30,838 nt of DNA from Prolixibacteraceae bacterium UBA6029 (GTDB lineage: Bacteria; Bacteroidota; Bacteroidia; Bacteroidales; Prolixibacteraceae): positions 1 through 30,838 of the forward strand of contig DIZL01000052.1 in the NCBI GenBank assembly GCA_002429385.1, given 5' to 3'. The position numbers and the translations under genes are program-made. Positions 24,701 through 30,838 of the stretch are shown one piece after another. Below the pieces are notes generated by a model. The model was not told the origin of the DNA. It was given only the letters and a program-made list of their open reading frames with translations, and searched no databases. Each line of letters starts with the position of its first letter. Within the stretch, counting starts at the first letter, position 1.

Positions 24701-24997
24701 GACGGCGATATTGAAGCAGCGATCTACCGTGCAGTAATCGAGTGCATAAATAATACAATTAAATATGCAGGTGCAAAAAACATCAGCATTATTCTTGACG
24801 TTTTGGACAGTCAGCTTCGGCTTCAATACCGGGACGATGGAATTGGTTTTGACCTCCCCGAAACGCTTGCTGTTAAGAAAGGTTTGGGATTGTTCAATCT
24901 GCAGAACAGAATTCAAAACATAGGTGGCAAAATCACCATGTTCAGTGAACCCGGAGCGGGTGTTGATTACCATATTACTGTAAATATTAAAACTTAG
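21746..24997 (+). CDS. Multi-PAS/GAF sensor histidine kinase (NarL/DesK-type HisKA_3)
   Basis: A 1083-residue soluble sensor kinase with no membrane segment or signal peptide, so it senses intracellular cues. In order: PAS (about 46-160), PAS (165-285), PAS with PAC (290-415), GAF (about 420-590), a short coiled coil (595-625), PAS (630-750), PAS (755-870), HisKA_3 with the phospho-acceptor His895 in FSKELHDGVGP, and HATPase_c with an N box (ECINNTIKYAGA) and DDGIGFD. HisKA_3 kinases normally phosphorylate LuxR/NarL-type response regulators; none is encoded beside it, so it is an orphan here. ATG 21746 is used; residues 1-40 have no recognisable domain and a later start is possible. It lies between an ECF sigma gene and envelope-stress-type genes. 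Confidence 0.9.
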   Translation: MCSFKSRSWETTGIHLKINGIDYEKNGNSVATLLRLKAENLNKNEELLRTITENAPDIIMQLDQKGTILYMNRALPGYTPEKSIGKSFQEWTLPEYHELMNRSLKLVFDEGTTQSFLSRGLDKKDQIHWYRTSISAVKEENLVRNAILFTRDITDSILNEEILQESEEKHFEIYTSMSEGLAVHKLIFDPLGKAVDYLITEVNPAYEKITGIRRDEVINRKASEIYTIATAPYLELYAQVESSGESTFFETYFPPMNKHFSISVFSPGKGKFVTVFKDITEQKKSQDLLRESEYFFRESQQAAFIGSFKTDFEVGLWESSKVLDQIFGIDKTYARSIEGWLNIVHPEDREMINHYLRHEVLGKSVPVNKEHRIIRKNDGQMRWVHVLGQVDYDTGNKVRSIFGTIQDVTERKMREEVLHKLNNTLTALGNSSQAMAQARDEEDYLQKVCRIVVEDTGFAMVWIGYAEDDEAKTIRLVASAGFNDNYLETIRLSWADNEYGREPTGIAIRTGEMGICNNMLTDPAFEPWREKAIKRGYASSIVFPLKSGEATFGAITIYSKETESFLDDEIKMLSKLASDLAHGITTLRLREANQLAERELIKTHEELEELVKKRTTELLSANETLKLTEDKYRKVADFATNWEFWVSPTDHMIYCSPSCEQITGYTATEFVVNSRLILEIIHPDDLHLYLDHKEIELQGNICAHEIQYRIYRKDGMIRWISHFYQPVYDDSKNFRGIRGSNKDITARKKMEELLKTSNRKYSLLSANISDGIFIYRNGAFEYVNLAMSHIFGYSEHEFTGMNLKHLVVNDNWGELEFIDHMKAPISQIRNMELECIRKDKSTVFVEFLYNYITKEKVIYGVVHDITDKRQIQKNILKAIIQTEERERYNFSKELHDGVGPLLSAIKLYLQWSERAKSDKSREEIIRKAEEILEETLVTVKEISSKLSPHLLTNHGLVSAIQSFIGKLEETSAIHISFETNLNGRFDGDIEAAIYRAVIECINNTIKYAGAKNISIILDVLDSQLRLQYRDDGIGFDLPETLAVKKGLGLFNLQNRIQNIGGKITMFSEPGAGVDYHITVNIKT

Positions 24998-25085
24998 TAA
25001 CTTAGTTCAACCACCTGACTCCCAACCCTATTTACCTTATCAGCATGAATAGTTACTGTACCTTGTGTGTTCGGTAACACATATT

Positions 25086-25114
25086 CTATACTCTCTCTAT
25101 ACTTTTTCTATACT
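25086..25114. promoter_or_regulatory. Three direct CTATACT repeats at 11-bp spacing
   Basis: CTATACT occurs at 25086, 25097 and 25108, separated by CTCT and TTTT, so the copies lie on one helical face with an 11-bp period. Tandem half-sites of this spacing are the usual binding pattern of OmpR/PhoB-class response regulators. The array is 131 bases upstream of the small secreted protein gene and probably controls it or the OmpA-like gene behind it. Chance is unlikely for three exact copies. Confidence 0.5.
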
Positions 25115-25244
25115 TAAATAGCGACGCAAATATAGCCCATTTTCCACTCTATCTTAATTTTAACACCTCATTAACAACAAATTAACGTTGCTTGGGTTTT
25201 TTTGGCAACAAAATTGAACGAAAGTCACATATTAATTTAAAAAG

Positions 25245-25454
25245 ATGACAATGAAAACAATGATTATTGTAATCGGATTTGTTCTTACTGTTTCACTTGC
25301 TGGTCAGGCATCAAATGCAACTCCCGGAGTTAAGAACAAAACAGAAAACGTGAAGATTTCGAAAACGAGTTCTTCTTCAGTGAAGAAATCGGGAAAAACT
25401 AAGAAAGCCGGCAAAATAAGTCCCCATTCTACAGTGAAAAGAAGCAAGATCTGA
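25245..25454 (+). CDS. Small basic secreted protein (unknown)
   Basis: A 69-residue protein with a clear signal peptide (about 1-23, GQASNA) followed by about 45 residues that are almost only Lys, Ser, Thr, Gly and Val, without Cys or aromatic residues. The mature part would be a disordered, strongly positive peptide in the periplasm or envelope. ATG 25251 (MKTMIIV) is an equally good start. It sits 95 bases before an OmpA-family lipoprotein and downstream of the CTATACT array, so it may be part of an envelope-stress response. Low complexity makes homology calls unreliable, and no family is recognised. Confidence 0.6.
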   Translation: MTMKTMIIVIGFVLTVSLAGQASNATPGVKNKTENVKISKTSSSSVKKSGKTKKAGKISPHSTVKRSKI

Positions 25455-25548
25455 TTAATTCCTCCTGAAACATGAACCAGAGGTCAATAATCTGATCAGT
25501 ATTAACAAATCAGAATATTCATAATTATAACATTTAAAAATCGAAGTC

Positions 25549-26424
25549 ATGAAAAAGTCAGTTGTATTTAAAACTTTCATCATTTTAAGTCTTTCCGCAC
25601 TCCTCTTTTCTTGTGTGAGCACAAAAAAGTATTCCTCGCTGAATTCAGAATATCAGAAAACACGTTCAAGCCTGAATGCCTGTGATGATCTGACAAACAA
25701 ACTGAAAAACGAGAATACAACTTTAAGCGGCACGAACGATGGATTGAATAAACAGAATAAATTGCTTGATGATCAGATCGCATACCTGAAAAAATCGAGC
25801 AACCAGGTACTGAATACACTGCAGGATATGTCGGTGTTATCAGGTAAGCAGGCTGAAAGTATGAAAGAGTCTTTAAAAACTATTTCGGAAGGCAATTCGT
25901 ACATCAAAAATCTTCAGTCAGCCATCATGCGAAAGGATTCGCTGAACATGGTCCTGGTGACAAACCTTAAGAGCGCTTTAACTGATGTGAACGATCAGGA
26001 TATCAACATCAAGGTGGAAAAGGGAGTGATTTATATTGACATTTCGGATAAGTTACTCTTCAATAGCGGGCAATATGCAGTAACTGAAAATGCCGGGCGT
26101 GTTTTAGGTAAAATAGCTAAAGTGCTCAATGCGCATCCCGATATTGATTTGATGGTCGAAGGCCATACGGACAGCATTCCGATTCATAATTCAGTGTTGG
26201 ATGACAACTGGGATTTAAGTGTAAAACGTGCAACTTCAGTGGTGAGAATCCTGCAGAATCAATACAAGATTGATCCCAAAAGGATGTCAGCCTCAGGTCA
26301 CGGGAAATATGTTCCGATTGCCTCGAATGAGACCAAAGAAGGACGTGCGCTTAACCGTAGAACACGGATCATTATTCTTCCACAGCTTGATCAGTTCTTT
26401 AAGTTATTAGTGAAAAAATCTTAA
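25549..26424 (+). CDS. OmpA-family lipoprotein with coiled coil
   Basis: A 291-residue lipoprotein that tethers the outer membrane to peptidoglycan. The signal has a lipobox LLFSC, so Cys22 is the lipidated residue. Residues about 30-150 are a long Asn/Lys/Leu-rich helical stretch predicted to form a coiled coil. The C-terminal OmpA domain (about 165-280) has LLFNSGQY, VEGHTDSIPI (peptidoglycan-binding region), WDLSVKRATSVVRIL, ASGHGKYVPI and NRRTRIIILP. The outer-membrane beta-barrel of true OmpA is absent, so this is a stalk-type protein. It follows a small secreted basic peptide and precedes an HtrA protease, a combination that fits envelope maintenance. Confidence 0.92.
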   Translation: MKKSVVFKTFIILSLSALLFSCVSTKKYSSLNSEYQKTRSSLNACDDLTNKLKNENTTLSGTNDGLNKQNKLLDDQIAYLKKSSNQVLNTLQDMSVLSGKQAESMKESLKTISEGNSYIKNLQSAIMRKDSLNMVLVTNLKSALTDVNDQDINIKVEKGVIYIDISDKLLFNSGQYAVTENAGRVLGKIAKVLNAHPDIDLMVEGHTDSIPIHNSVLDDNWDLSVKRATSVVRILQNQYKIDPKRMSASGHGKYVPIASNETKEGRALNRRTRIIILPQLDQFFKLLVKKS

Positions 26425-26554
26425 ATAATAAAATTGAACACAACAAATAAAATTGCTACGATGTTAAGTAATATATAAAAGTATTTGATTCAGAATGTAA
26501 TAAGAATAAAATAAAGCATGAAAAATCAAAATCCATAAGTTAAAATCTCATATC

Positions 26555-28030
26555 ATGGAAAAGTTAAAAAGGTTTATCTCATTTTTTGCTGTTGCTTTGG
26601 TGGCAGCAGTGCTGGCACTATTCATCAATGCGAAATTCAATGTTCGCAAAGCGCAACAAATGTTTCGGGAAGCGACACCTGTGCATCTTACAAGTAATAC
26701 GATAGGCGCAAGCCCCCAGATCCAGTTACCCGATTTGACCCAGGCCGCCGAAAAAACCGTACACGCAGTAGTTCATATCGAGGTCAAAATGCAACAGCAG
26801 ATGGGTGATGATCAGCAAAACCCCTTATATTATTTCTTTTTTGGACCAGGCCAGCCGGGCGAAGGAAATCAACGGGGTCATCACCAGCAGCCTCAATACT
26901 CGATGGCCTCGGGTTCGGGTGTAATTCTCAGCCCTGACGGATATATCGTCACCAACAACCATGTAGTTGACGATGCGGTCAATGTACAGGTCATCCTCGA
27001 TGACAACCGTAAATTCACTGCCAAGGTGATTGGTCGTGATCCCAATACCGACATTGCACTGGTGAAGATCGATGCCACAAATCTTCCTTACCTGGTATGG
27101 GGCAATTCGGATGCGCTTAAGCTCGGCGAATGGGTACTGGCAGTGGGAAACCCGTTTAATCTGACCTCAACCGTTACGGCGGGTATCGTAAGCGCCAAAT
27201 CGAGGGCTATTGGCATCATGAGTGGACAGATGCCGCTCGAATCGTTCATTCAGACCGATGCAGCTGTAAATCCTGGCAACAGTGGCGGCGCCCTGGTAAA
27301 CACCAATGGTGACTTAATCGGGATCAATGCAGCAATAGCTTCACAGACTGGCTCCTATTCGGGTTATTCGTTTGCCATCCCGGCTACCATCGCCGAGAAG
27401 GTGGTTAACGACATCCGCAAATACGGTGAAGTTCAGCGTGCTGTTTTAGGTGTACAGATACAGACGGTAAACGACAGCATCGGCAGAGCCAATAAACTTG
27501 AGACGATGGAAGGGGCCTTTGTCAGGAACACTACCGAAGATGGCGCTGCACGTAAAGCAGGAATCAAGGATGGCGACATTATTGTTTCAATCAACGGGAA
27601 TCCTGTAAAAAGCAGTTCTGAATTGCAGGAACAGGTGGGTAAGTTCAGTCCCGGAAATGAAGTTACAGTTGGCTACATCAGAAACGGACAATCCAGAGAG
27701 GTTAAAGTAGTTTTACGCAACATGAAAGGTGATACTTCCATCGTTAAGGAACCCATATCGGTTCTTGGAGCTGAATTCGGCCCTATACCTGATAAAGAGA
27801 AAGAGAAGCTGCAAATTGATGACGGGGTGAAGGTGCTCAGCCTGAGCAGCGGAAAGTTAAAAGATTCAGGGATGAAAGCCGGATTTATAATCACTGAGGT
27901 GAACAAAGTATCAGTTTCGAGCAAGGAAGATCTCGAACGGATCATGATGAAGTCGGAGAATAAAAAACCGGTACTCATTGAAGGCACCTATCCTGACGGT
28001 GAATATTCATATTATGTATTGAAGCCATAG
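26555..28030 (+). CDS. degP: Do-like serine protease HtrA/DegP with two PDZ domains
   Basis: A 491-residue periplasmic protease/chaperone that degrades misfolded envelope proteins. An N-terminal hydrophobic segment (about 8-25) serves as signal or anchor. The trypsin-like domain (about 60-290) has the triad His136 (VTNNHVVDD), Asp166 (NTDIALVKI) and Ser243 (NPGNSGGAL), preceded by a Gln/Gly/His-rich LA-loop (about 95-116). PDZ1 (about 295-385, VLGVQIQ, then GDIIVSINGNPV) and a more divergent PDZ2 (about 400-490) follow. Length and order are typical of Bacteroidota DegP/DegQ. It ends at a bidirectional terminator and is probably transcribed with, or in parallel to, the OmpA-like gene 130 bases upstream. 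Confidence 0.93.
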   Translation: MEKLKRFISFFAVALVAAVLALFINAKFNVRKAQQMFREATPVHLTSNTIGASPQIQLPDLTQAAEKTVHAVVHIEVKMQQQMGDDQQNPLYYFFFGPGQPGEGNQRGHHQQPQYSMASGSGVILSPDGYIVTNNHVVDDAVNVQVILDDNRKFTAKVIGRDPNTDIALVKIDATNLPYLVWGNSDALKLGEWVLAVGNPFNLTSTVTAGIVSAKSRAIGIMSGQMPLESFIQTDAAVNPGNSGGALVNTNGDLIGINAAIASQTGSYSGYSFAIPATIAEKVVNDIRKYGEVQRAVLGVQIQTVNDSIGRANKLETMEGAFVRNTTEDGAARKAGIKDGDIIVSINGNPVKSSSELQEQVGKFSPGNEVTVGYIRNGQSREVKVVLRNMKGDTSIVKEPISVLGAEFGPIPDKEKEKLQIDDGVKVLSLSSGKLKDSGMKAGFIITEVNKVSVSSKEDLERIMMKSENKKPVLIEGTYPDGEYSYYVLKP

Positions 28031-28177
28031 AATACGAATTATAAGAATAGTAATTTCGGTGCGCTTTCGTACTCGTGATCAACATATTATAACTGTTATT
28101 TAAGAATATGTAATATAGGTGTGTTGTTTGAATTCGATAAATAGTCTTTATGTGACATCATAGAAACTATAACAAAA

Positions 28178-28211
28178 AAGGCCTGAAAATCAATTACTGA
28201 TTTCAGGCCTT
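28178..28211. terminator. Bidirectional intrinsic terminator
   Basis: AAGGCCTGAAA (28178-28188) pairs with TTTCAGGCCTT (28201-28211), extended inside by ATCA/TGAT. An A-run (28174-28179) lies on the left and a T/A-rich tract on the right, so it can end transcription from both the protease gene (plus) and the small-protein gene (minus), whose stop codons converge on it. Confidence 0.85.
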
Positions 28212-28233
28212 CTAATTTCAATTTTATGTCATA

Positions 28234-28467
28234 TTATTTCCAGGGACCAGGATGTCCTCCACCTCCACTTGGTGAATCAGTTTTAGGAGGAGGCGCCGGT
28301 GAAGCTGCCTGAGCTTTATTGGGATTACTAAGCAGAACCATCATAGTTGCTGCCGAAGCAGCGAGATACCCGGCTTTTTTAATCGCATCCTTCCGGGAGA
28401 TCTTTTTCCCTTCAATCTCTGAAGGGTTTCTTTTGGCAGTTTCTTCCATGTTGTTTTTCATTTCCAT
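28234..28467 (-). CDS. Small membrane-anchored or exported Pro/Gly-tail protein
   Basis: A 77-residue protein with a charged N-terminus, ISRKDAIKKAGYLAASAATMMVLLS (about residues 23-47), then NPNKAQAA and a short tail rich in Pro, Ser and Gly ending GGGGHPGPWK. The SRK-x-A-x-K-K-A start plus a long Ala-rich hydrophobic stretch resembles a Tat signal with Arg-Lys in place of Arg-Arg, with a possible AQA-A cleavage site. If cleaved, the mature peptide is only about 23 residues. It lies 30 bases downstream of the large T9SS protein gene, in the same orientation, so the two probably form one transcript. Function is unknown; similar short proteins seem to accompany secreted proteins in Bacteroidota, but I cannot name a family. 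Confidence 0.65.
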   Translation of the reverse strand: MEMKNNMEETAKRNPSEIEGKKISRKDAIKKAGYLAASAATMMVLLSNPNKAQAASPAPPPKTDSPSGGGGHPGPWK

Positions 28468-28497
28468 ACTTTTTTAAATTGGTTTATAGTATCGCAA

Positions 28498-30838
28498 TTA
28501 CTCTCTCACAGGTATTTTAAACCCTTGCGATTTCCCATTATCATTTACAAACAATAGGTATATCGACGATTTAATATTCGGGGTATTGATCACATTGATA
28601 CTTCCCTCATCAAGTTTTTCAACCAGGATTTCTCTTCCCTGAATATCATAAAGGGTGGCAATCGCCTGATTGCTGACTTGTCCCTTTACTCGTATTTCAA
28701 CATTCCTGACGGCATAGGCGCTTAACTTACCCAGGAAGTAATCTATATTCAATCCCGTTGTCAGATATGAAGTGTGGAGTCGAAACCTGTCAGAAGAACT
28801 TAAATTGGCTGCAATCGTTACGCTGTAGACATTTTTTGAAAGATCGGTAAACGATTGGGCCAGTTTGTCTTCCAGTATTAACATGCAATCCGGAGGAAGA
28901 TTAATGGTTGAAGCAGAGAATACCACTTCTCCACCGGTTTTGAAGTCAAGTCCTATAGGAATTATCAAACTTGTATAATCATTATCAGGTAAGGCCTGAA
29001 TGGCAAATGGAATGCCGTTGTCTTCCACCAGATGCGAATAAATAGACAAATCAGTACTTCCTTTGAGTAAACCGGCATCGTAAGTTGGATCCAATCCTTT
29101 GGTCATTCCACTGTTGAAAGCGATAACCGTTGAGCTCTTCTGGCTATTAGACGAAACTTGCAGATTAATAGTCGGCCAAACATTCTTTGCCGATTTTAAG
29201 TCCAATGAAGGTTGGTGGATTTGCATTCCTGAATTAAAACCAACAGAAGTCGCTGTGGTATTCATTTTAACGAGGAAAGCCTGTTCTTGCTGGATATCAA
29301 ATCCTGCAGATGCATTTGAAATAACTGTGTATTTTTCCTCCAGACCGTTATTGGCATCCGGGTTATCCCATACATAGATAGCTCCATAAGATGGATCAAA
29401 GTTTGTTGCATTTTCATCCAGAAAATTAGTTGCACCACTGCTGCTGCTTGTATTATTTATGCCAATGGCAGAAGTATAAGGGTTACCAATACAGTTCCAT
29501 TTATCAGGAGTAAGACCCGATGCCGATTGGTCTCCGGCCTGAAGTGCTCCTTCAAAAGAAACCGAACTGTTTGCGTTTGTACGCATGCAAAATCCTTTGC
29601 CTGTTTCCAGTAATCCGGGAGTTGAATTTGTAAAGTAATCATTCCACAGATTGCCGGCGGGATTATAATCCATCATACCCCTGACTGTATTATCCACTTC
29701 ATCGGTCGCAACATTCGCATTTATTGCAAGGAAACCGGTAATACTTTGACCTGAAACGGGGGATGCCACGATGTGCCAGGCACCAGTAGTCATGTAGCGA
29801 TTTGCAACTGCAGAACCTGTCCCCAATGCTGTACCGGTTATCAATGAACCTGTACCTGAAGCATCAGACTCAATAATCAACCCATTGGCAGGTTTGATAT
29901 CGATATTGCCCGTAATGGTCATTTCTCCATCAACAGGTATTGTTAATTGTGCATGATTATGAATGCGCAAATTTGAAGCATTTGCCAATGGAACAAGTGC
30001 TTCTCCTTCCCATAATGAAGTATTAACCGCAATGCTCCAGTTCAGATTTCCAACTTGAGTCCATCCAAATTTTGTTGCATAAACCCTGCCTGCATAAGTA
30101 TCTGTAAAATTGGCAGGATCATAGTTGTTCGGATTCTGACAGGCGCCATACCATGGTCTTTCCGAAAGGTAATAAAATTGTTTTCCGTTCATGTTGTCTT
30201 CATTAAAATCGATGCCTGCAACGCCAGTTTGGTCTGTAATTTTAGCTCTTACGGTAAACAGGGTTTGGTAAGCTGTAGTTATTTCAGCAAAATTACTCGT
30301 GTTAGCTTCCGAACTTGCATCAATATCAGCCTTACAATCAATGTTTAGGTTCGATCCGACAATAGATATTGGTGTGCTGTAATATAACAGCATAGCAGGC
30401 ATTACACTCCAGTCATTGGGGTTTGAACTTAATGTATTGTTGTTAAAATCCAGATTGACATTACCGGTCCAGAAATAGGAAGGTTCATTTGCTTTAACTT
30501 CTACGTCAAACTCAAAATAATCAGTCCCTGATAAATTGGTTATTTCCGGGTTGGTGAAGCGATAGCTCAACTGGGTGGTACCTTGAGGAAAAACAGTTGC
30601 TGTTACAGGTGTACGGGAAGTCGAAACACATCCGGCATCGGTGATGGCTTCAGCGTAATAAGTGGTTGTTACACTAATTATTGGATTCAGATCAGTAATT
30701 TCAGTTCCTCCGGTTGGTGCATCATACCATTTTATTGTTCCTGAACTGGCGGTAGCAGAAAAGAGAACCTGACCTGAGCCAATCACTGAAGTCGGTGTGA
30801 CGGTTGCTGATTGAATTGCCGGTGCCAATGGCTGGTCA
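28498..30838 (-). CDS. Large T9SS-secreted cell-surface protein, 5' end outside the window
   Basis: At least 779 residues are visible; the frame stays open to the right window edge, so the N-terminus is missing. The first visible residues (near APAIQSATVTPTSV) start an Ig-like domain of the type found in Bacteroidota adhesins: WYDAPTGGTEI, TTTYYAEAITDAGCVSTSRTPVTATV. A cohesin/adhesin-like beta domain follows (about 85-250 of the visible part), then the repeated-looking block typical of T9SS surface proteins (WHIVASPVSGQSI, GKGFCMRT, WNCIGNPYTSAI, QAFLVKM). A C-terminal sorting domain ends it (VEIRVKGQ, ATLYDIQGREIL, IYLLFVNDNGKSQGFKIPV). It is probably an extracellular or surface adhesin with no visible enzyme domain. 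A TTG at 30828 is an in-frame codon, not the start. Confidence 0.85.
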   Translation of the reverse strand, partial: DQPLAPAIQSATVTPTSVIGSGQVLFSATASSGTIKWYDAPTGGTEITDLNPIISVTTTYYAEAITDAGCVSTSRTPVTATVFPQGTTQLSYRFTNPEITNLSGTDYFEFDVEVKANEPSYFWTGNVNLDFNNNTLSSNPNDWSVMPAMLLYYSTPISIVGSNLNIDCKADIDASSEANTSNFAEITTAYQTLFTVRAKITDQTGVAGIDFNEDNMNGKQFYYLSERPWYGACQNPNNYDPANFTDTYAGRVYATKFGWTQVGNLNWSIAVNTSLWEGEALVPLANASNLRIHNHAQLTIPVDGEMTITGNIDIKPANGLIIESDASGTGSLITGTALGTGSAVANRYMTTGAWHIVASPVSGQSITGFLAINANVATDEVDNTVRGMMDYNPAGNLWNDYFTNSTPGLLETGKGFCMRTNANSSVSFEGALQAGDQSASGLTPDKWNCIGNPYTSAIGINNTSSSSGATNFLDENATNFDPSYGAIYVWDNPDANNGLEEKYTVISNASAGFDIQQEQAFLVKMNTTATSVGFNSGMQIHQPSLDLKSAKNVWPTINLQVSSNSQKSSTVIAFNSGMTKGLDPTYDAGLLKGSTDLSIYSHLVEDNGIPFAIQALPDNDYTSLIIPIGLDFKTGGEVVFSASTINLPPDCMLILEDKLAQSFTDLSKNVYSVTIAANLSSSDRFRLHTSYLTTGLNIDYFLGKLSAYAVRNVEIRVKGQVSNQAIATLYDIQGREILVEKLDEGSINVINTPNIKSSIYLLFVNDNGKSQGFKIPVRE

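Noticed and set aside
30828..30838. TTG at 30828 as the start of the large T9SS protein
   Set aside because: The same frame remains open to the edge (codons D-Q-P before it) and the sequence begins in the middle of an Ig-like domain without a signal peptide.
1..30838. CRISPR arrays, tRNA/rRNA genes, IS elements and SusC/SusD genes
   Set aside because: Looked for on both strands by eye; no regularly spaced long repeats, no clover-leaf candidates, no transposase and no TonB-dependent receptor or SusD-like ORF.

Overview
The window looks like a Bacteroidota chromosome, most plausibly Bacteroidales/Marinilabiliales-like. Four things point there. Two secreted proteins end in type IX secretion (T9SS) C-terminal sorting domains, and a third, cut by the window edge, has one too. 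The RpoD-like sigma factor is short (286 aa) and lacks region 1.1. Promoters of the Bacteroidota TTG/TAnnTTTG type are visible. Several genes belong to families typical of the phylum (secreted Gfo/Idh/MocA, DUF1080, GH123-like, DUF5107, FucP-type MFS). No rRNA, tRNA, CRISPR array or transposase gene was seen.

Layout. (1) 1-2221: AT-rich accessory DNA full of gene debris. It holds a toxin remnant followed by an intact HigA-type antitoxin, a GC-rich element of nested palindromes with ends resembling integron attC sites, an intact class II Fic gene, the frameshifted C-terminal part of a RelE/HigB toxin, and a truncated CxCG protein. (2) 2222-5299, minus strand: a DeoR-type regulator and a secreted GH3 glycosidase. 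(3) 5300-5720: divergent control region with a good Bacteroidota promoter. (4) 5721-19028, plus strand: nine closely spaced genes. They encode a T9SS protein made of five SKICH-like repeats, a T9SS metallophosphoesterase carrying two of the same repeats, a GH123-type (ex-DUF4091) hydrolase, a DUF5107 protein, a DUF1080 (3-keto-glycoside hydrolase type) protein, a Tat-exported Gfo/Idh/MocA oxidoreductase, an AgaI-type galactosamine-6-phosphate isomerase, a FucP-like MFS permease and a ROK kinase. (5) 19029-19900: intergenic, with a 195-bp imperfect palindrome. (6) 19901-28030, plus strand: an RpoD-like sigma factor, an orphan ECF sigma factor, a large PAS/GAF histidine kinase, a small basic secreted peptide, an OmpA-family lipoprotein and an HtrA/DegP protease, together suggesting an envelope/signalling neighbourhood. 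(7) 28178-30838: a shared bidirectional terminator, then on the minus strand a small Ala/Gly/Pro-rich protein downstream of a large T9SS protein that runs off the window.

How the genes may work together (inference). Regions 2-4 read as one catabolic locus for a glycan containing an amino sugar, probably galactosamine, that does not use SusC/SusD. Secreted repeat proteins and a phosphatase would act at or outside the cell surface. GH3, GH123-like, Gfo/Idh and DUF1080 enzymes would free the sugar in the periplasm, partly by 3-keto chemistry. The MFS permease would import it, the ROK kinase phosphorylate it, and the AgaI-like enzyme deaminate/isomerise it, with the DeoR protein sensing a sugar phosphate. 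The locus encodes no N-acetyl deacetylase, and the GH123-like enzyme has Asn where the family usually has the Asp that assists 2-acetamido catalysis. Both would fit a free-amine or otherwise unusual substrate. This is the most interesting hypothesis in the window and it is untested.
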